A DNA stretch of 64,000 nt from Bathynomus jamesi. Its lineage: Eukaryota > Arthropoda > Malacostraca > Isopoda > Cirolanidae. Positions 1 to 10,913 of this stretch are shown here, piece by piece. Position 1 is the stretch's first letter, and each line of letters starts with the position of its first letter. The stretch is from NCBI GenBank assembly GCA_023014485.1, contig JAJOZX010009464.1, positions 1 through 64,000 on the forward strand, read 5' to 3'. The translations under genes were made by a program, and so were the position numbers. Under the pieces are notes generated by a model that searched no databases, had not been told where the DNA came from, and saw only the letters and a program-made list of their open reading frames with translations.

Positions 1-2830
1 TTTATGTTTAACACAAAAAAGGCGTTGCCTACAAAAATCGTGGACTAGTCTGAAAAATGCGTCCTATAAAAAGGCAACTCTTTTTTTTGTGTGCGTAATA
101 ATAAACCTATAAAAGAACAGGATGAGAATCACACAAAAGCATTTGGATTTAAAAATTAAAAGTTAAAAAAGAAAAATATTTAGCAGCAGCTCTTAGAAAG
201 TAAACGCTTTATGTTGTTGTTGTGGTTAGCCGATCAGCCCACCCTGATCGAGCAAGCCGGCGGCACGCAGGTAACCGATCGCCCTCTTCGGAGTGGACCA
301 GAGGTTCAGCGCACTAGTGATGTGTTGTGTTCGTTGTTGTGCTAGAGCGGTACAGTCTGTCATAATGTGTTCAATTGTTTGTGGTGTGTCGTGGCACAGG
401 TGGCAGGTGTCGTCTATGGAGTTGTCTAGTCTGTGTTTATATGTTAGTAAGTTGGGGTGATGTCCACATCGGAATCGTGCTAAGTTAACTCGATCCGATC
501 TGCTCAGGCTGATCTCTGACCTGTTAATGGGTGGCGGCTTCGCACCTAGGACCGCATTCGGACCGAGTCGTGTCAGTGCTTTGTGGGTTAGGTGTGTGTG
601 TGTATGTGTTTTCTGTACTGTGTAATGTCTGTGGGGCGTGGTATGGAATGGAGTATTTGGTTATAATGTCTCTCTGGTGTTACCTTAATGGTGCGAGGTG
701 TCGGTGCGTGATTGTACATGTAGTGGCAAGGGTGTTGTGGGTTAGTTGTCGCTGCTGCCATGAATTGTGTTCCCCTCATGTCTAAATGTTCCCTAACTTT
801 CAGTATTTTTGTTTCTGTGTGCAGGTGTTCTATTGGTGTTGTTTGAGTGCATCCTGTAATGATACGAAGTGCGTTGTTTTGTATTGTCTGTAAGGTGTTT
901 ATGTGTGTGTTTGAGATAATGGGTGCCCAGCATGGGCTAGCATAGTCCATAACTGAGCGAATATATTGTTTGTATATGAGTGATGTTGTTTCCTGCTGGT
1001 GTCCAAAGTTTGTGCCTGTTAGTACCCTAAGCGTGTTAAGTCTTGACGTACATTTGTTTTTAATATCCTGAATGTGGTTTGCAAAAGATAATGATGTGTT
1101 GTATGTGACCCCAAGTATTTTGGTCTTGTGAGTGTGTGGAATGTTGATGTTGTTTAGTGTAAGCTGTGGAATTACCTGGTGTTCTTTTGTGTTGCTTGTA
1201 AGCAAGGTGATGGTTGATTTTGTGGGCGCTACTTTGAGTCTATTGTGCGTGAGCCAGTCTTGTATACTGTTTATGTATGTTTGTAGGTTATTTGTAGCCG
1301 TGTCGATGTTGTTGTGGGTGGATGTTAGAGTGATGTCATCTGCATATGATGATAAGGTAAGCTTGTTATCTATGGGTGTTGGAATGTCATGCATGTATAA
1401 GTTGAAGAGTGTTGGTGAGAGAACAGAGCCTTGAGGGACCCCGTTCGGAAAAAGCTTGTTTTTGAATGACTTGCCATTAAATGTGACATGTGAGTATCTT
1501 CCTGAAAGATAGTTGCTCAGCCACCTTTTGGTGTTATTGTGCATGTTTGTGTTGAGTATTTTGTTCATGAGAGGGAAGCGTGGGATAGCATCAAATGCTT
1601 TACAAATGTCTATTGTTGCTAATAGTGTACGTTGCGCTGGTCGTCTGGAGTTGATGCCATCCATGATATGCTGCGTGAAGTTAGTGAGTAATGTCGTGGT
1701 TGAGTGGTGAGGTCTGAATCCATGTTGAGTAGGCGATAGTGGTCTGTGTGGGTTGGTTATTTGTAAGATTAGTCTTTCTGTTACTTTGGAAGGTGTGCAT
1801 AGTAAAGTAATGGGTCTATAGGAAGCTGGTTCTGTTGGATTTTTGTTTGGTTTGAGTAGTGTAATAATAATTTTACCTTGTTTCCATATGTCAGGGATAA
1901 TACAGTGTTGGTATGAATATGTGCTGATGTTTGTGAGAGCTAGTATTCCCTGTGGGCCCAAGTGTTTAAGGTGTATGTTAGATATGTTGTCTGGTCCAGT
2001 AGCCTGCGAATTCTTAATGTTTTTAATGATCTTGGTGGTCAGGTCTGTATTGAAGGGTGTAATGGTCGTGTCGAGTGTGTAGGTTTTCTTGTTTCTGGCT
2101 GTTTGTCTGTCTGCGTGTTTCTGGTTGTTGTCTCTGTTTAAGTGACTTATCTTTGCGTAGTGATTAACTAGAATGTTAGCTTGTTTTGTATATGTTGGGA
2201 TATTATTTTGGCTGCGACAGATAGCCGCGTGTGAGGTGCGAATGCCGCTGTTAGAGTGGGTAATACTGTTTATAGTCTTGTATAGCTTGGATGTATCTGT
2301 GGAGTGGTTTAGTGTTGTTATACGCCTTAATGTTGTTTTGCACGTTCAGTACTGCATGTCACTCTAATATGAGACTAAAATTGTCATCAGGATTATAAAG
2401 GGGCAGTCATCAAACATTCCTGAGGATTAATTTGTATTTAAAAATTGATATGCATGTAATTACACTCGGTTAATGAAAATAAACTGAAATGATTTTTAGT
2501 TGGTATTTCCTCCAATAGATGGCACCACCACTTCGATTAAACTATTTTCAAGGAATCAGTTCTCCGAAAAGTATTTCATCAAACATCGAAGTTTCATGAA
2601 AATACTGTCAACACCTGAGGTCACTTGTTTGCTGAAAGAATTTCCCACATCTTGATGAAAATTCTAGTCTCAATGTACATGTTAAAACCTGCCGCAAAAT
2701 ATATTTTTTTTTAACTCGGAATTTTTAACGCCAAATGGTTTTTGTGTTATTCTTGTCCTGTTCTTTTTAAGGTTTATTATTATTACACACCCAAAAAAGA
2801 TTTGCCTTTTTTGCAGGACGCATTTTTCAG
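1..2830. mobile_element. Old inverted-repeat element split by a LINE
   Basis: The first ~190 bases reappear in reverse complement at about 2690-2830. Shared landmarks in order are GTCTGAAAAATGCGTCCT, a lysine-codon-like A-rich block, AATAATAAACCT, AAGAACAGGA and a CATTTGG block. The two arms are diverged but collinear, so they look like terminal inverted repeats of an old DNA element that continues left of the window. The LINE at 226-2349 lies between the arms, so it inserted later. No transposase of the outer element is visible and its true ends cannot be set. Confidence 0.5.
226..2349 (-). pseudogene. 5'-truncated non-LTR retrotransposon (reverse transcriptase plus C-terminal zinc knuckle)
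   Basis: Reading on the minus strand, an open frame without a needed ATG runs from about 2349 to 588. It carries reverse transcriptase landmarks in order: SQATGPDNIS, YRPITLL, GFRPHHST, the catalytic YADD box preceded by [10 protein letters not shown], and the thumb region. At 588 the frame closes inside a CA-rich run; a one-step shift re-opens it and gives a C-terminal domain down to the stop at 226 with the knuckle CHLC-x7-H-x4-C. That C-terminal knuckle is typical of Jockey, R1 and I-type LINEs. No endonuclease domain and no ORF1 remain, and an in-frame TGA lies near 2350, so this is a dead-on-arrival copy. Clade assignment within the Jockey/I group is uncertain. Confidence 0.85.
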
Positions 2831-3337
2831 ACAATAATATTTGTGTTCACTTATAAAGACTCTGTCACCCGTTTTTTATTTATTTTTTTGTTGTTGTTAA
2901 TTTTGTATTTTAATTGGTGTCGCGATCCATTTGTCCTGATATACAGCTGAATTTGCCTGTAGCTCGTGTTATATCGACTGCTGTAAAATTAAAATATTTT
3001 CTATTTTCTCTTTGTAATTCTTCCTCAAAGAAAGATTTTCTATAATTTCTATCATTTTCTATCATTTCTATCATTTTCTATCATTTCTATTATTTCATTT
3101 CTGTCTATCTTTATTTGGTGATCTGAAAGCTGATTGATACAAAGCTCTTCGTATTTCTGATATTTCTTTAAGACCATCGTTAATGCATTAGATTCTTTCT
3201 TTAGAGATCCGACAGTTCTGTAACTTTTTTTTCCACAAAGTTATAAAAGTATTTGGATTTTCCTTGATCGATTCTACGGTATCTTCCTCTTCTCTCTCTG
3301 TATTTTGTTTCTCAAGAAGATCTTGTTTGTCGTGAGT
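2370..3337. other. AT-rich interval, no gene seen
   Basis: Contains the right arm of the outer inverted repeat (2690-2830), a short imperfect TTTCTATCA tandem run at about 3035-3100, and T-rich DNA. No frame with recognisable protein similarity was found on either strand. Confidence 0.6.
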
Positions 3338-3542
3338 CTAGAGCCCGGATGTTCAGGCAAAATGCCATAAATTCCCTTTTTTGTGCCGATATTTGCGTCT
3401 GCAGGAAAAAGTGCCTTTTTCGTCATAAAGTGCCTAATTTGCCTTTTTTCCATTATTTTCTAGTATTATTTTATTACAGTCCCAAACTAGGCCTATGCAA
3501 CGACCTATATAATGGCATCTTGGCTGAACATCCGGGCTCTAG
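3338..3542. mobile_element. Small MITE with CTAGAGCCCGG inverted ends
   Basis: The ends are near-perfect inverted repeats of about 19 bp: CTAGAGCCCGGATGTTCAG on the left and its complement on the right. The interior repeats short GCCTTTTT/AAAAAGTGCC blocks that resemble the arms of the element at 1-2830. The 8 bases on each side match only partly (5 of 8), so a hAT-type target duplication is possible but not shown. No coding capacity. Confidence 0.55.
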
Positions 3543-4118
3543 TCATGACCAATGCCCTTCAGTTTTAAACTGATCACTTTTCTGGTATTGTTGTCTTCGC
3601 AGTTCTTTAATTTTGCAGCAACTTTCTTTCTCTTGCGGAACATTGTTCGCTTTTGTCTTTCGAAATAATTTCTCTTCTTTCTTGGTTGTTTTTCTCGAAA
3701 CATAGTTTCCCAAATTTGTAGTGTCATCTCTTCTCAGGATACCGGCGTCTCTTCCCTCGTTTTCCATTTTGCCGTTGACATGCTCGATTTAATACAGGAT
3801 GATCAACTTAAGAACGTACGCTCTTAAGTTATAACAAACTCTGCAGTACACGCTTTTAAGTGGATTACCCTGTACATACCCAATATATAACCTTCGCATT
3901 AACGTTAAATTTTTTAAATTTGCTTCTTTTTATAGCGTGGTTTTTTTCACTGAGATTGATTGATTTTTGAAGAATTTTGTGGCTTCATATAATTCTTAAA
4001 GCTTTCTTAGTCATCAATTAGTTAAGTAGCAGTTATTTTTCCTACTATACGTTATTTCTTGCGTTAACATAAATTCAAATGCTAAATGTTGCCTTGATTT
4101 ACAATATATATATATATA
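3543..4118. other. Intergenic, nothing recognised
   Basis: AT-rich. Two short overlapping minus-strand frames near 3540-3767 are lysine-rich and match no family I know. The stretch ends in a TA microsatellite (4105-4118) that served as the mariner target. Confidence 0.5.
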
Positions 4119-4214
4119 CAGGATCATCGAAAAAGAACTCCGGGGTTTCAAACTTTAGTAAATACAAAACCGAAAAGTTTCTTTTGTTTGTAAATGTGAA
4201 AAACTAAAAAATTT

Positions 4215-5692
4215 AATATGTTATGTTATGTTATAATGTTATAATGTTTCAGACCAACAAAGACCCTAAGATCCACTCATGGCTGGTCTACCTAACTCTG
4301 TTCGTAATTGTGTATTGTGCATGTCCTCCGTGGTGGAGGAGGGGACCTACAATTTTACGTGGGTTCCGAACCACAAAGCCTTAATTTTACTACCTTAAAC
4401 TATACCCAATCTATCAACATATGCGTCTAATCGATTTTTAGACATGTTTATAGACGTGCTACTAATTACTTCTACCGGCAAACTATTCTAGCTATTTACT
4501 ATTCTATGCGTAAAAAAGTTTTTGGCAACTGCTGTCTCGAACCTTCTACTTGTCAACTTACACCCGTTATTTCTAATCCTATTATATTGAGATATTTCGA
4601 AAAAGCTATCTCTATCTACGTTATCGAACCCATTAATAATTTTGAAAACCTGGATTAGATCACCCCTAGGCCTCCTAGTCTCGAGTGTAGTAAATTTTAA
4701 CTCTTTAAGCCTATCCTCGTACGACTTTGACCTAAGCGACGGAATCATCTTATTTGCTCGTCTTTGAACTCTTTCGAGTTTGTCTATATCTTTTCGCATA
4801 TACGGATTCCAAAATTCGATCGCGTGCTTCAAATGGGGTCTAACTAATGATTTATAAAGAGGAACTATAATATCACGCGATTTGTACTCAAAATTCCGAG
4901 CTATAAAACCTAACACTTTGTTCGCTTTATTGACCGCTGCTGTACTTTGTTTCGCTACTTTTAAATCACCAGTGACTATAACTCCTAAATCTTTTTCCTG
5001 CTCTATGCTTGTTAACTCCTTCCCTGACATACTATACGCAAAATTACCGTTACGCGAACCTATATGTAAAATTTTGCACTTATCGACGTTAAATCTCATT
5101 TGCCATGTGACTGACCAATCAACGATTATATTCAGATCTTCCTGGATTTTACCTCTATCTTAGTCATTAATCGCCCTACCACCCAGCTTCGTGTCATCCG
5201 CAAACTTTGAAACTGTACTGACTCGGCCGACATCTAAATCGTTAATATATATAAGAAAAAGCAAGGGGCCCAATACAGAACCCTGAGGAACGCCACTCGC
5301 TACATTAGCCCAACACGACTCCGCTCCATCAACGACCACCCTCTGTTTCCTACCTCGCAACCACTCTTCTAGCCAATTTATTACTACACCCCTGATTCCA
5401 TGAGCCTTAGTTTTTTCAATGAGTCTTTTGTGCGGTAGGTGTCAAACGCTTTTTGAAAATCTAAATACACTACATCAACCGCCCGATGACTATCGTAAAC
5501 GTCAACCACGCTTTGAAAAAATTCTAAAAGATTAGTTAAGCAAGATTTGTTTCGCCTAAAACCGTGCTGCGTATTTCTAACAAAGTTATGCAATTCTAAG
5601 TGTTCGACTATACGATCCCTAATTATTGAATCCAGTAGCTTACCTACAACAGACGTTAAACTGATTGGCCTGTAATTTCCCGCCGACCCAAT
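4215..5692 (-). pseudogene. CR1-like LINE, 5'-truncated, inside the mariner
   Basis: Minus-strand frames give consecutive parts of one reverse transcriptase: NYRPISLTSVVGKLL near 5690, then [34 protein letters not shown] and the catalytic FADDTK at about 5200, followed by the CR1-type tail with NVDKCKILHIG, KDLGVIV and VRPHLKHAIEFW ending near 4488. A stop between the FADDTK block and the NVDKCK block (about 5160) and a frameshift near 5390 show it is dead. The 3' UTR carries the tract shared with SINEs (GTGGTTCGG and GTAGGTCCCCTCC) and ends in short ATGTT/ATAATGTT repeats, as CR1 elements do. The 5' truncation falls within the RT domain. Confidence 0.85.
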
Positions 5693-6748
5693 AATTTCCC
5701 GCCGATGTGAGCACCATTTGTAACCCTACAAACATCCAAGCGGTAGTCGATTTCCGTCCAGGTACGGTGAAGCATGTCCGGTATGATTGCTGCTACAGCT
5801 GCAGAGATTCTCTCTCGTAGATGTCTCGAGTCACGAATTTTCTCGGCATAGACAATGTTTTTCAAATACCCCAACATGAAAAAATCCAATGGTGTTAGAT
5901 CAGGACTTCGTGGAGGCCAGGAGGCCAGGTTGTTGGTCCACTTCTTCCAATCCATCGATTAGGAAACATAGTATTTAGCGCATGGCGAACCTGAAGACTA
6001 AAATGAGGTGGGGGCACTGTCTTGTTGGAAAACAACAGCAGTTCCATTTTGTCTTTCAATGTCTTCAATTTGGGGAAAACAAACTGTTCTAACAGATCGA
6101 GATAAAGGTCTTCAGTAATGGTTCTCTCCGCAAAAAAGAAAGGTCCTACCACACGGTCATGCAATAGTCCACACCACACGTTCACCTTTGGGGTGCCACG
6201 TACGTACTCGAAAACTTCATTTGATTGTTCTGATCCCCCAATTTCTGCAGTTGTGACGATTGATGTGGCCATTAATGTGAAAGGTAGCTTCGTTCGTGAA
6301 TATTACCCGTTTTAAGTAACCTTCATCGTCATCAATTTTACTTAACATGAAACTTGCAAATTCGAGTCGTTTTGGACGATCAGTGACTTTAATTTGATGT
6401 CTCATTTGAATTTTGTATGCGTGGAATTTTAGGCGCTTATGCAGCACATTTTGGATGGTGGTCTTAAGTATACCAAGTTGCAAACTGCGACGAGCGATAG
6501 ATTTCTTGGGTCTGAGTACACACGACACTCTAATGCGTTCTACAGTTTCTTCGGATGTTCGTGGTCTCCCTGATGATTTCTGCTTTAAACACTTCCTGTT
6601 TCCCTAAACTGAGCAAACCATCGAGTAATTGTTTTGTCACTAGGCGCTTCTGTCCTGTACTACGTCGAAAATGGCGTTGAAAGGAAATAATTGACTTGAA
6701 CTCGACATACCAAAGCACGCACTGAGCCTTCTGCTGAACGGACGCCAT
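5690..6748 (-). pseudogene. Mariner-type transposase remnant
   Basis: Starting from the ATG at 6748 (MASVQQKAQCVLWYVEF), the minus strand encodes the N-terminal HTH region, then after frameshifts the linker, and the catalytic domain. Landmarks include VIFTNEATFHI (usual SDEATF, so the first Asp has become Asn), NVWCGLLHDRVVGPFFF, a degraded second-Asp block near VPPPHF, and RSPDLTPLDFFMLG with the third Asp. The IGR-x-GP-x-x-WP stretch matches the transposase at 19861-20505, so both belong to one subgroup. At least two frameshifts and two lost catalytic residues make it inactive. It would be the autonomous gene of the 4119-10884 mariner. Confidence 0.85.
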
Positions 6749-6768
6749 CGTACTAACAGGGGCAGGTA

Positions 6769-6776
6769 CTGTACAA
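6769..6776. repeat. 8-bp target-site duplication, left copy
   Basis: CTGTACAA directly precedes TAGGGGTGGATCAC and is repeated exactly after the right end (10686-10693). It fits both the hAT consensus nTnnnnAn and the Buster-type nnnTAnnn. Confidence 0.85.
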
Positions 6777-7111
6777 TAGGGGTGGATCACTTTTCACTTT
6801 TTAAAAAAAATTATAGCTGGTCAAAGTTTTTCCCATGATTTGGTTCAGTGGAAGTACACTGACACCATTTTTACCAAAATCGATCAATATTTAGGGGTCG
6901 CGCATCGACCTTGAAAATTTCAATTTTGGAAATTTGGCCAAATTGACAATTTTTTACTGAATAAAGATAAATCATCAAATGACCATATTTTCTGAATCCT
7001 CTCAGTGAAAGAAATCCTCTCAGATACTTACCAAGTTGATAGGACAAGTGGTTTAGAAGTTATACTCACCTTGAGATAGCATTAAAATTTAAAATACCGT
7101 ATTTGTCCCCG
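6777..7111. repeat. Left terminal inverted repeat of the hAT-related element
   Basis: Pairs in reverse complement with 10350-10685 from TAGGG to the outer edge of ATACCGTATTTGTCCCC. Differences are scattered single bases such as TTGATAGGAC against TTGATCGGAC. Confidence 0.85.
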
Positions 7112-7334
7112 TACCTCCATATGCTGTCTGCCATTGTCTGCTTTTTAGGATAAGATAAAACGAATAAGGAAAGATCAAATGTATTTTGTATTAAAACGGT
7201 TTACCGATATCACTAAAGGCACTTACTCCGGTGCCCCTAACTAGGTTCAAAAACTGTATGAATCGTGGTTAGAACACACGTCATCTTAAGGCGTGCGCCA
7301 TGTACTCTCTCTGCTAACTCCCTTTCCCTCTGCG

Positions 7335-10191
7335 CTACGTCATCTTGGCAAGTGACGACTTCTTGAAGTCACCGAGTTCTTTCCGGCTCTTTTCCACGAG
7401 CTGAAGAAGACCCTGCAGCTGTGACTCGTCTTTTGTGACAGTGTTCGCGTAATCTTCTATCAGTTTTATCCCTCTCTCTGCCACGTCGTTGGTAACTTTC
7501 AGATGCGAGATGACATTCTTCAGATCACAGTAGTTCTTATCTTGATCCCACTTATTCACCGGCAGAGTGAGCCACGTAGACGCGCACACCTGCAGGCCTG
7601 TGAACACGAACCACGATGACTCATCGATCAGGTCCGGAAGGCGCGTCGTGTCATCAACCGAGACGTTGTCATACGTGAAGTCCTCGGGCACAGCGAGGCG
7701 GCACAGCTTCTTTGCCATCTCGTGCTTCACAGTGTCTTCCACTTTGTCACTGCAGAGGGCGAAAACGACGGTCTGAGGCCTCAGATACCACAAGTGCCGC
7801 CTGATCACTGCCAGTGAAGCCTCTGCAATCTCGCGATCCACAGCCCTGTACTGCAGAAGACGCTGGTACAACACAAGGTCATTCAGCGGGGCATCAGCTG
7901 CGACAGGAGCCGCCAGCCAGGCAGGTGCGTAGAGGAGTGCAGTAAATAGTACCACTCTCTGAAGTTTCTGTACCAGCTCGTCGTCGAACTCCAGCTGACC
8001 GCTGAACATCAGGAGCTTCGTGTAGTAGATGATCTGAAACGAATACGCACTGTGATGTATAAATACCGATACCACTCCATATAAGTTTGTTTAATGGTAA
8101 ATTATTTATCTTATTTTTTTCTGGTAGGGACTTCAAATGGCTGTTTGCAGAAGGCAATACAATATTTAACTTCTAATTCAAAATACCAACCTTGGCCATC
8201 CACCTCGCATGATGGTAGGCTCCTGGGCGCATGAAGTGTGTGCCACGACGTGGCTGGGCCCCGAGTACCAGGAGTGTAATCTCCGCCACTTCTCGGTAGT
8301 CTTCTCTGACAAGACCAGAAGCGGTGCCGAGGAACTTGACTGCCTCATCTCGGAGCTCCATCAGCCACGTCACCTCCGCGCTCGCGATAAGTCGAGAGGT
8401 CGAGCTTGTCCCACCTGAAAGGGGAGTTATGAAAATATTGCATGAAAACGACTGAAGTTTCCCTTTTCGACTGCTATTAACATCATTAGTAGAAGGACGC
8501 TGATATCTCAATTGCTCTGAAGGCAAAAAATCATTGGAGAAAACAAATGCGCCTTAGACTTGAAATTCACCTTCTCCTCAGATACTGGAACAAAGGTTCA
8601 GTTGGTGCTGTGGTTCTTCCAAACGCGGTGATGACCACTGCCCCCACGATGAGCTCCATAACGTGATGGCGACAGCCCAGCTGGAAGAGCGGTTTACCAA
8701 GCATGTTCTCCAGCCGGACCACCGCACCCTGCACCCTCCCCGTATTGGAGGAAGTTGTGTCGAAGCACAGTCCAATCACGTTGTTCTCGCATCCCCAGTC
8801 TTTGAGAGCACGAAAGGTCGCCTGGGCCTGGGACAGACCGGTGCCGTCAGCAACAGTCGGAACGGCCAGCAACTTTCCTTCTGTGCATTGGGGAGCTCCG
8901 GAGATGAGAATCGCCTGGCGGTGCTCCAATGATCCAAGAGAGTCCTGAAACGTATGTCATACATGCCAATCCATTATCGTCCACTGGAATATGTCAATCC
9001 ACTGTCGTCACTGGAACATGTTAATTCACTGTCGTCCACGGTGAGGGCAAAACTGACCTTGATTACTTTACCGTCCCAGTGGACGACAGCATGCCTCGGA
9101 GATACGAAGGATTTCTGCACAGCTGTCGACACTTCACAACGATGTGCCACTCTTCCACGGCGAGACGTGTCCTTCGAGATACTGAATTTGTCCAGGTCTG
9201 CGGGCGGATCTGCCGAACGTAGGACTGCCGCCACGACACTTGCCACCTATGTGCGAAATTGAAAGGAAATTGACAAGGATGCGTATGGTTTTTATGTGAC
9301 AAAATAATCACTAAATTTTCCGTCGTTACGTCTATTATATCTTTGTCAAGGAAAGATCATTACTGATATACACACCTGATTATTGGACATCCGGAAGCGA
9401 TCAGCCACTTCAATAACAGCCGGTGCATTGAGGATGCGGTGAGGAAGGCTGATTGATACAGTTGATTCTCTCGGCTGTCGGTATGGTGGTTCTAGCTGTG
9501 ATTCGGAGTTGCTCGATGATCTGCTTTCTATAGATTCATCGTCGCTCTCAGCTTCGGTTCCTAATTTCGTTTTTGAGGTGCCTGGCTCATCACGAGATTG
9601 TTGTCTTGAGAGTTGCCGTTTTCTCTTGACAACGAACACTTTATCATTCCCACTCATTGTTGCCTGGCGCAGGCCCCGTTGATCCTCATAAAATTTAATA
9701 TCTTCTTGTTTGTTGTTGTCTGAGAGCAGTCGACTTTTCTGTATCTCTTCAATAGCATCGGGAGCTCCGATGTCCCAGAGCTTGTTCAGATTTTCTGAAA
9801 ACTTCTCCCTGCCTTTTCCCGCGTCACTGTCTCTCATCTTGCTCTTCTGCAGCGAGCGCCACTCTTCCCACAGTAACTCCAGTTTTCTTTCGCAGTTACG
9901 CCTCGTGATCGTCTTTATACGTGCCATGTTCCAAAATGCCAGAACATTGGCCACCGTGTCTTTTACGGCGGCCTTCCTGTCAGTAGTTTCCTGCTTGGCA
10001 TAGAAGAAGTACTGGAGAACTTGATGGGTGGTTGGCAATTTGGCACCACCGATCGAGGAAGATGGCTGACCAATTAAGAAGACGTCCGTGGCTGACCTTA
10101 GAGAAGGTGGTGCTGTTGTTGCTGCTTTCTCTTTTCCAGAATAAGTAACTTTCAGAGTCTTCCCACTCCTGGTTGTTAACAGTTTATCCAT
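7335..10191 (-). pseudogene. Five-exon transposase-like gene of the hAT-related element
   Basis: Proposed exons on the minus strand: 10191-9376, 9246-9058, 8944-8571, 8414-8191 and 8033-7335, with stop TAG at 7335-7337. Every intron has GT and AG borders (donors CAG|GTGTGT, AAG|GTCAGT, AAG|GTGAAT, AAG|GTTGGT). Exon 1 starts MDKLLTTRSGKTLK and has a charged, serine-rich low-complexity stretch before the splice site; no BED zinc finger is seen. RNase-H-like landmarks follow: HWDGKVIK (possible first Asp), CFDTTSSNTG (second Asp, like the hAT D-x-x-x-N block), CRHHVMEL (like the hAT CxxH), HHARWM (like the hAT RW block) and TNDVAERGIKL near the C-terminus. Exon lengths sum to 3n+1; comparison with the 63-kb copy places a one-base indel early in exon 4, between WDKLDLSTY and VTWLMEL. 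The molecular role is inferred. Confidence 0.75.
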
Positions 10192-10349
10192 TGTACTAAA
10201 GTCTAGACTTATCAAACAAGAATCAATTGACACAGTTGATCTGTAAAAAGCAAACTGTGATTAGTAAAAATATTGGTCATAGACATAGCGTGTGTGTGTA
10301 ATTGGGATTTTAGGATGCGCCAGCTACTGATGCTATGATTACGTCCATA
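10192..10349 (-). promoter_or_regulatory. Presumed 5' UTR and promoter interval of the transposon gene
   Basis: Only 158 bp separate the predicted ATG from the right inverted repeat, so transcription must start here or inside the repeat. No TATA box or initiator stands out by eye; the call is from position alone. Confidence 0.3.
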
Positions 10350-10685
10350 ACGGGGGACAAATACGGTATTTTAAATTTTAATGTTATTTCTAGGTGAGTG
10401 TAACTTCTAAACCACTTGTCCGATCAACTTGGTAAGTATCTGAGAGGATTTCTTTCACTGAGAGGATTCAGAAAATATGGTCATTTGATGATTTATCTTT
10501 ATTCAGTAAAAAATTGTCAATTTGGCCAAATTTCCAAAATTGAAATTTTCAAGGTCGATGCGCGACCCCTAAATATTGATCGATTTTGGTAAAAATGGTG
10601 TCAGTGTACTTCCACTGAACCAAATCATGGGAAAAACTTTGACCAGCTATAATTTTTAAAAAAAAGTGAAAAGTGATCCACCCTA
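10350..10685. repeat. Right terminal inverted repeat of the hAT-related element
   Basis: Reverse complement of 6777-7111. Ends GTGATCCACCCTA, directly followed by the duplicated CTGTACAA. Confidence 0.85.
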
Positions 10686-10693
10686 CTGTACAA
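10686..10693. repeat. 8-bp target-site duplication, right copy
   Basis: CTGTACAA, identical to 6769-6776. Confidence 0.85.
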
Positions 10694-10913
10694 GGAGTAT
10701 AAAAGGGAAGTGTTCCAAATTGTTCCAACTTGTTCCAACCGTTTCATGTTGCTAGCACCTCCAAAATTTAAATAGGAAAAAAGGCTGGTATAATTAAATT
10801 TTATAACAAAGGAAACTGCTTTTGGTTTTGTATTTAAAAAATTATTAAAGTTTGAAACCCCGGAGTTCTTTTTCGATGACCCTGTATATATATATAATAT
10901 ATATATATATATA

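Larger units (their letters stand above)
6777..10685 (-). mobile_element. hAT-related DNA transposon with very long terminal inverted repeats
   Basis: The element is 3909 bp. It begins TAGGGGTGGATCAC and ends with the complement of TAGGGTGGATCAC, flanked by an exact 8-bp duplication CTGTACAA. The inverted repeats extend about 335 bp on each side (6777-7111 and 10350-10685) with only a handful of mismatches, so insertion is fairly recent. It carries one minus-strand multi-exon gene (10191-7335). It landed just upstream of the mariner ATG. Target length and terminal TAGGG suit hAT; 335-bp repeats do not, since hAT repeats are usually 10-30 bp. I therefore call it hAT-related and unclassified. 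A diverged relative lies at 62157-64000. Confidence 0.88.
4119..10884 (-). mobile_element. Mariner element carrying nested LINE and hAT-like insertions
   Basis: The left end reads CAGGATCATCGAAAAAGAAC and the right end is its complement with CAGGG in place of CAGGA. Inverted similarity continues through CTCCGGGGTTTC and beyond for about 60 bp. Both ends abut TATATA runs, as expected for TA-targeting Tc1/mariner elements. The transposase remnant is on the minus strand at 5690-6748. A CR1-like LINE occupies about 4215-5692, next to the transposase stop region, and a separate 3.9-kb transposon sits at 6777-10685, 21-29 bp upstream of the transposase ATG. Subtracting the insertions leaves roughly 1.4 kb, a normal size for mariner. 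Confidence 0.85.

Noticed and set aside
3539..3767. Two overlapping Lys-rich minus-strand genes
   Set aside because: Short, overlapping in different frames, no motif; chance frames in A/T-rich DNA.
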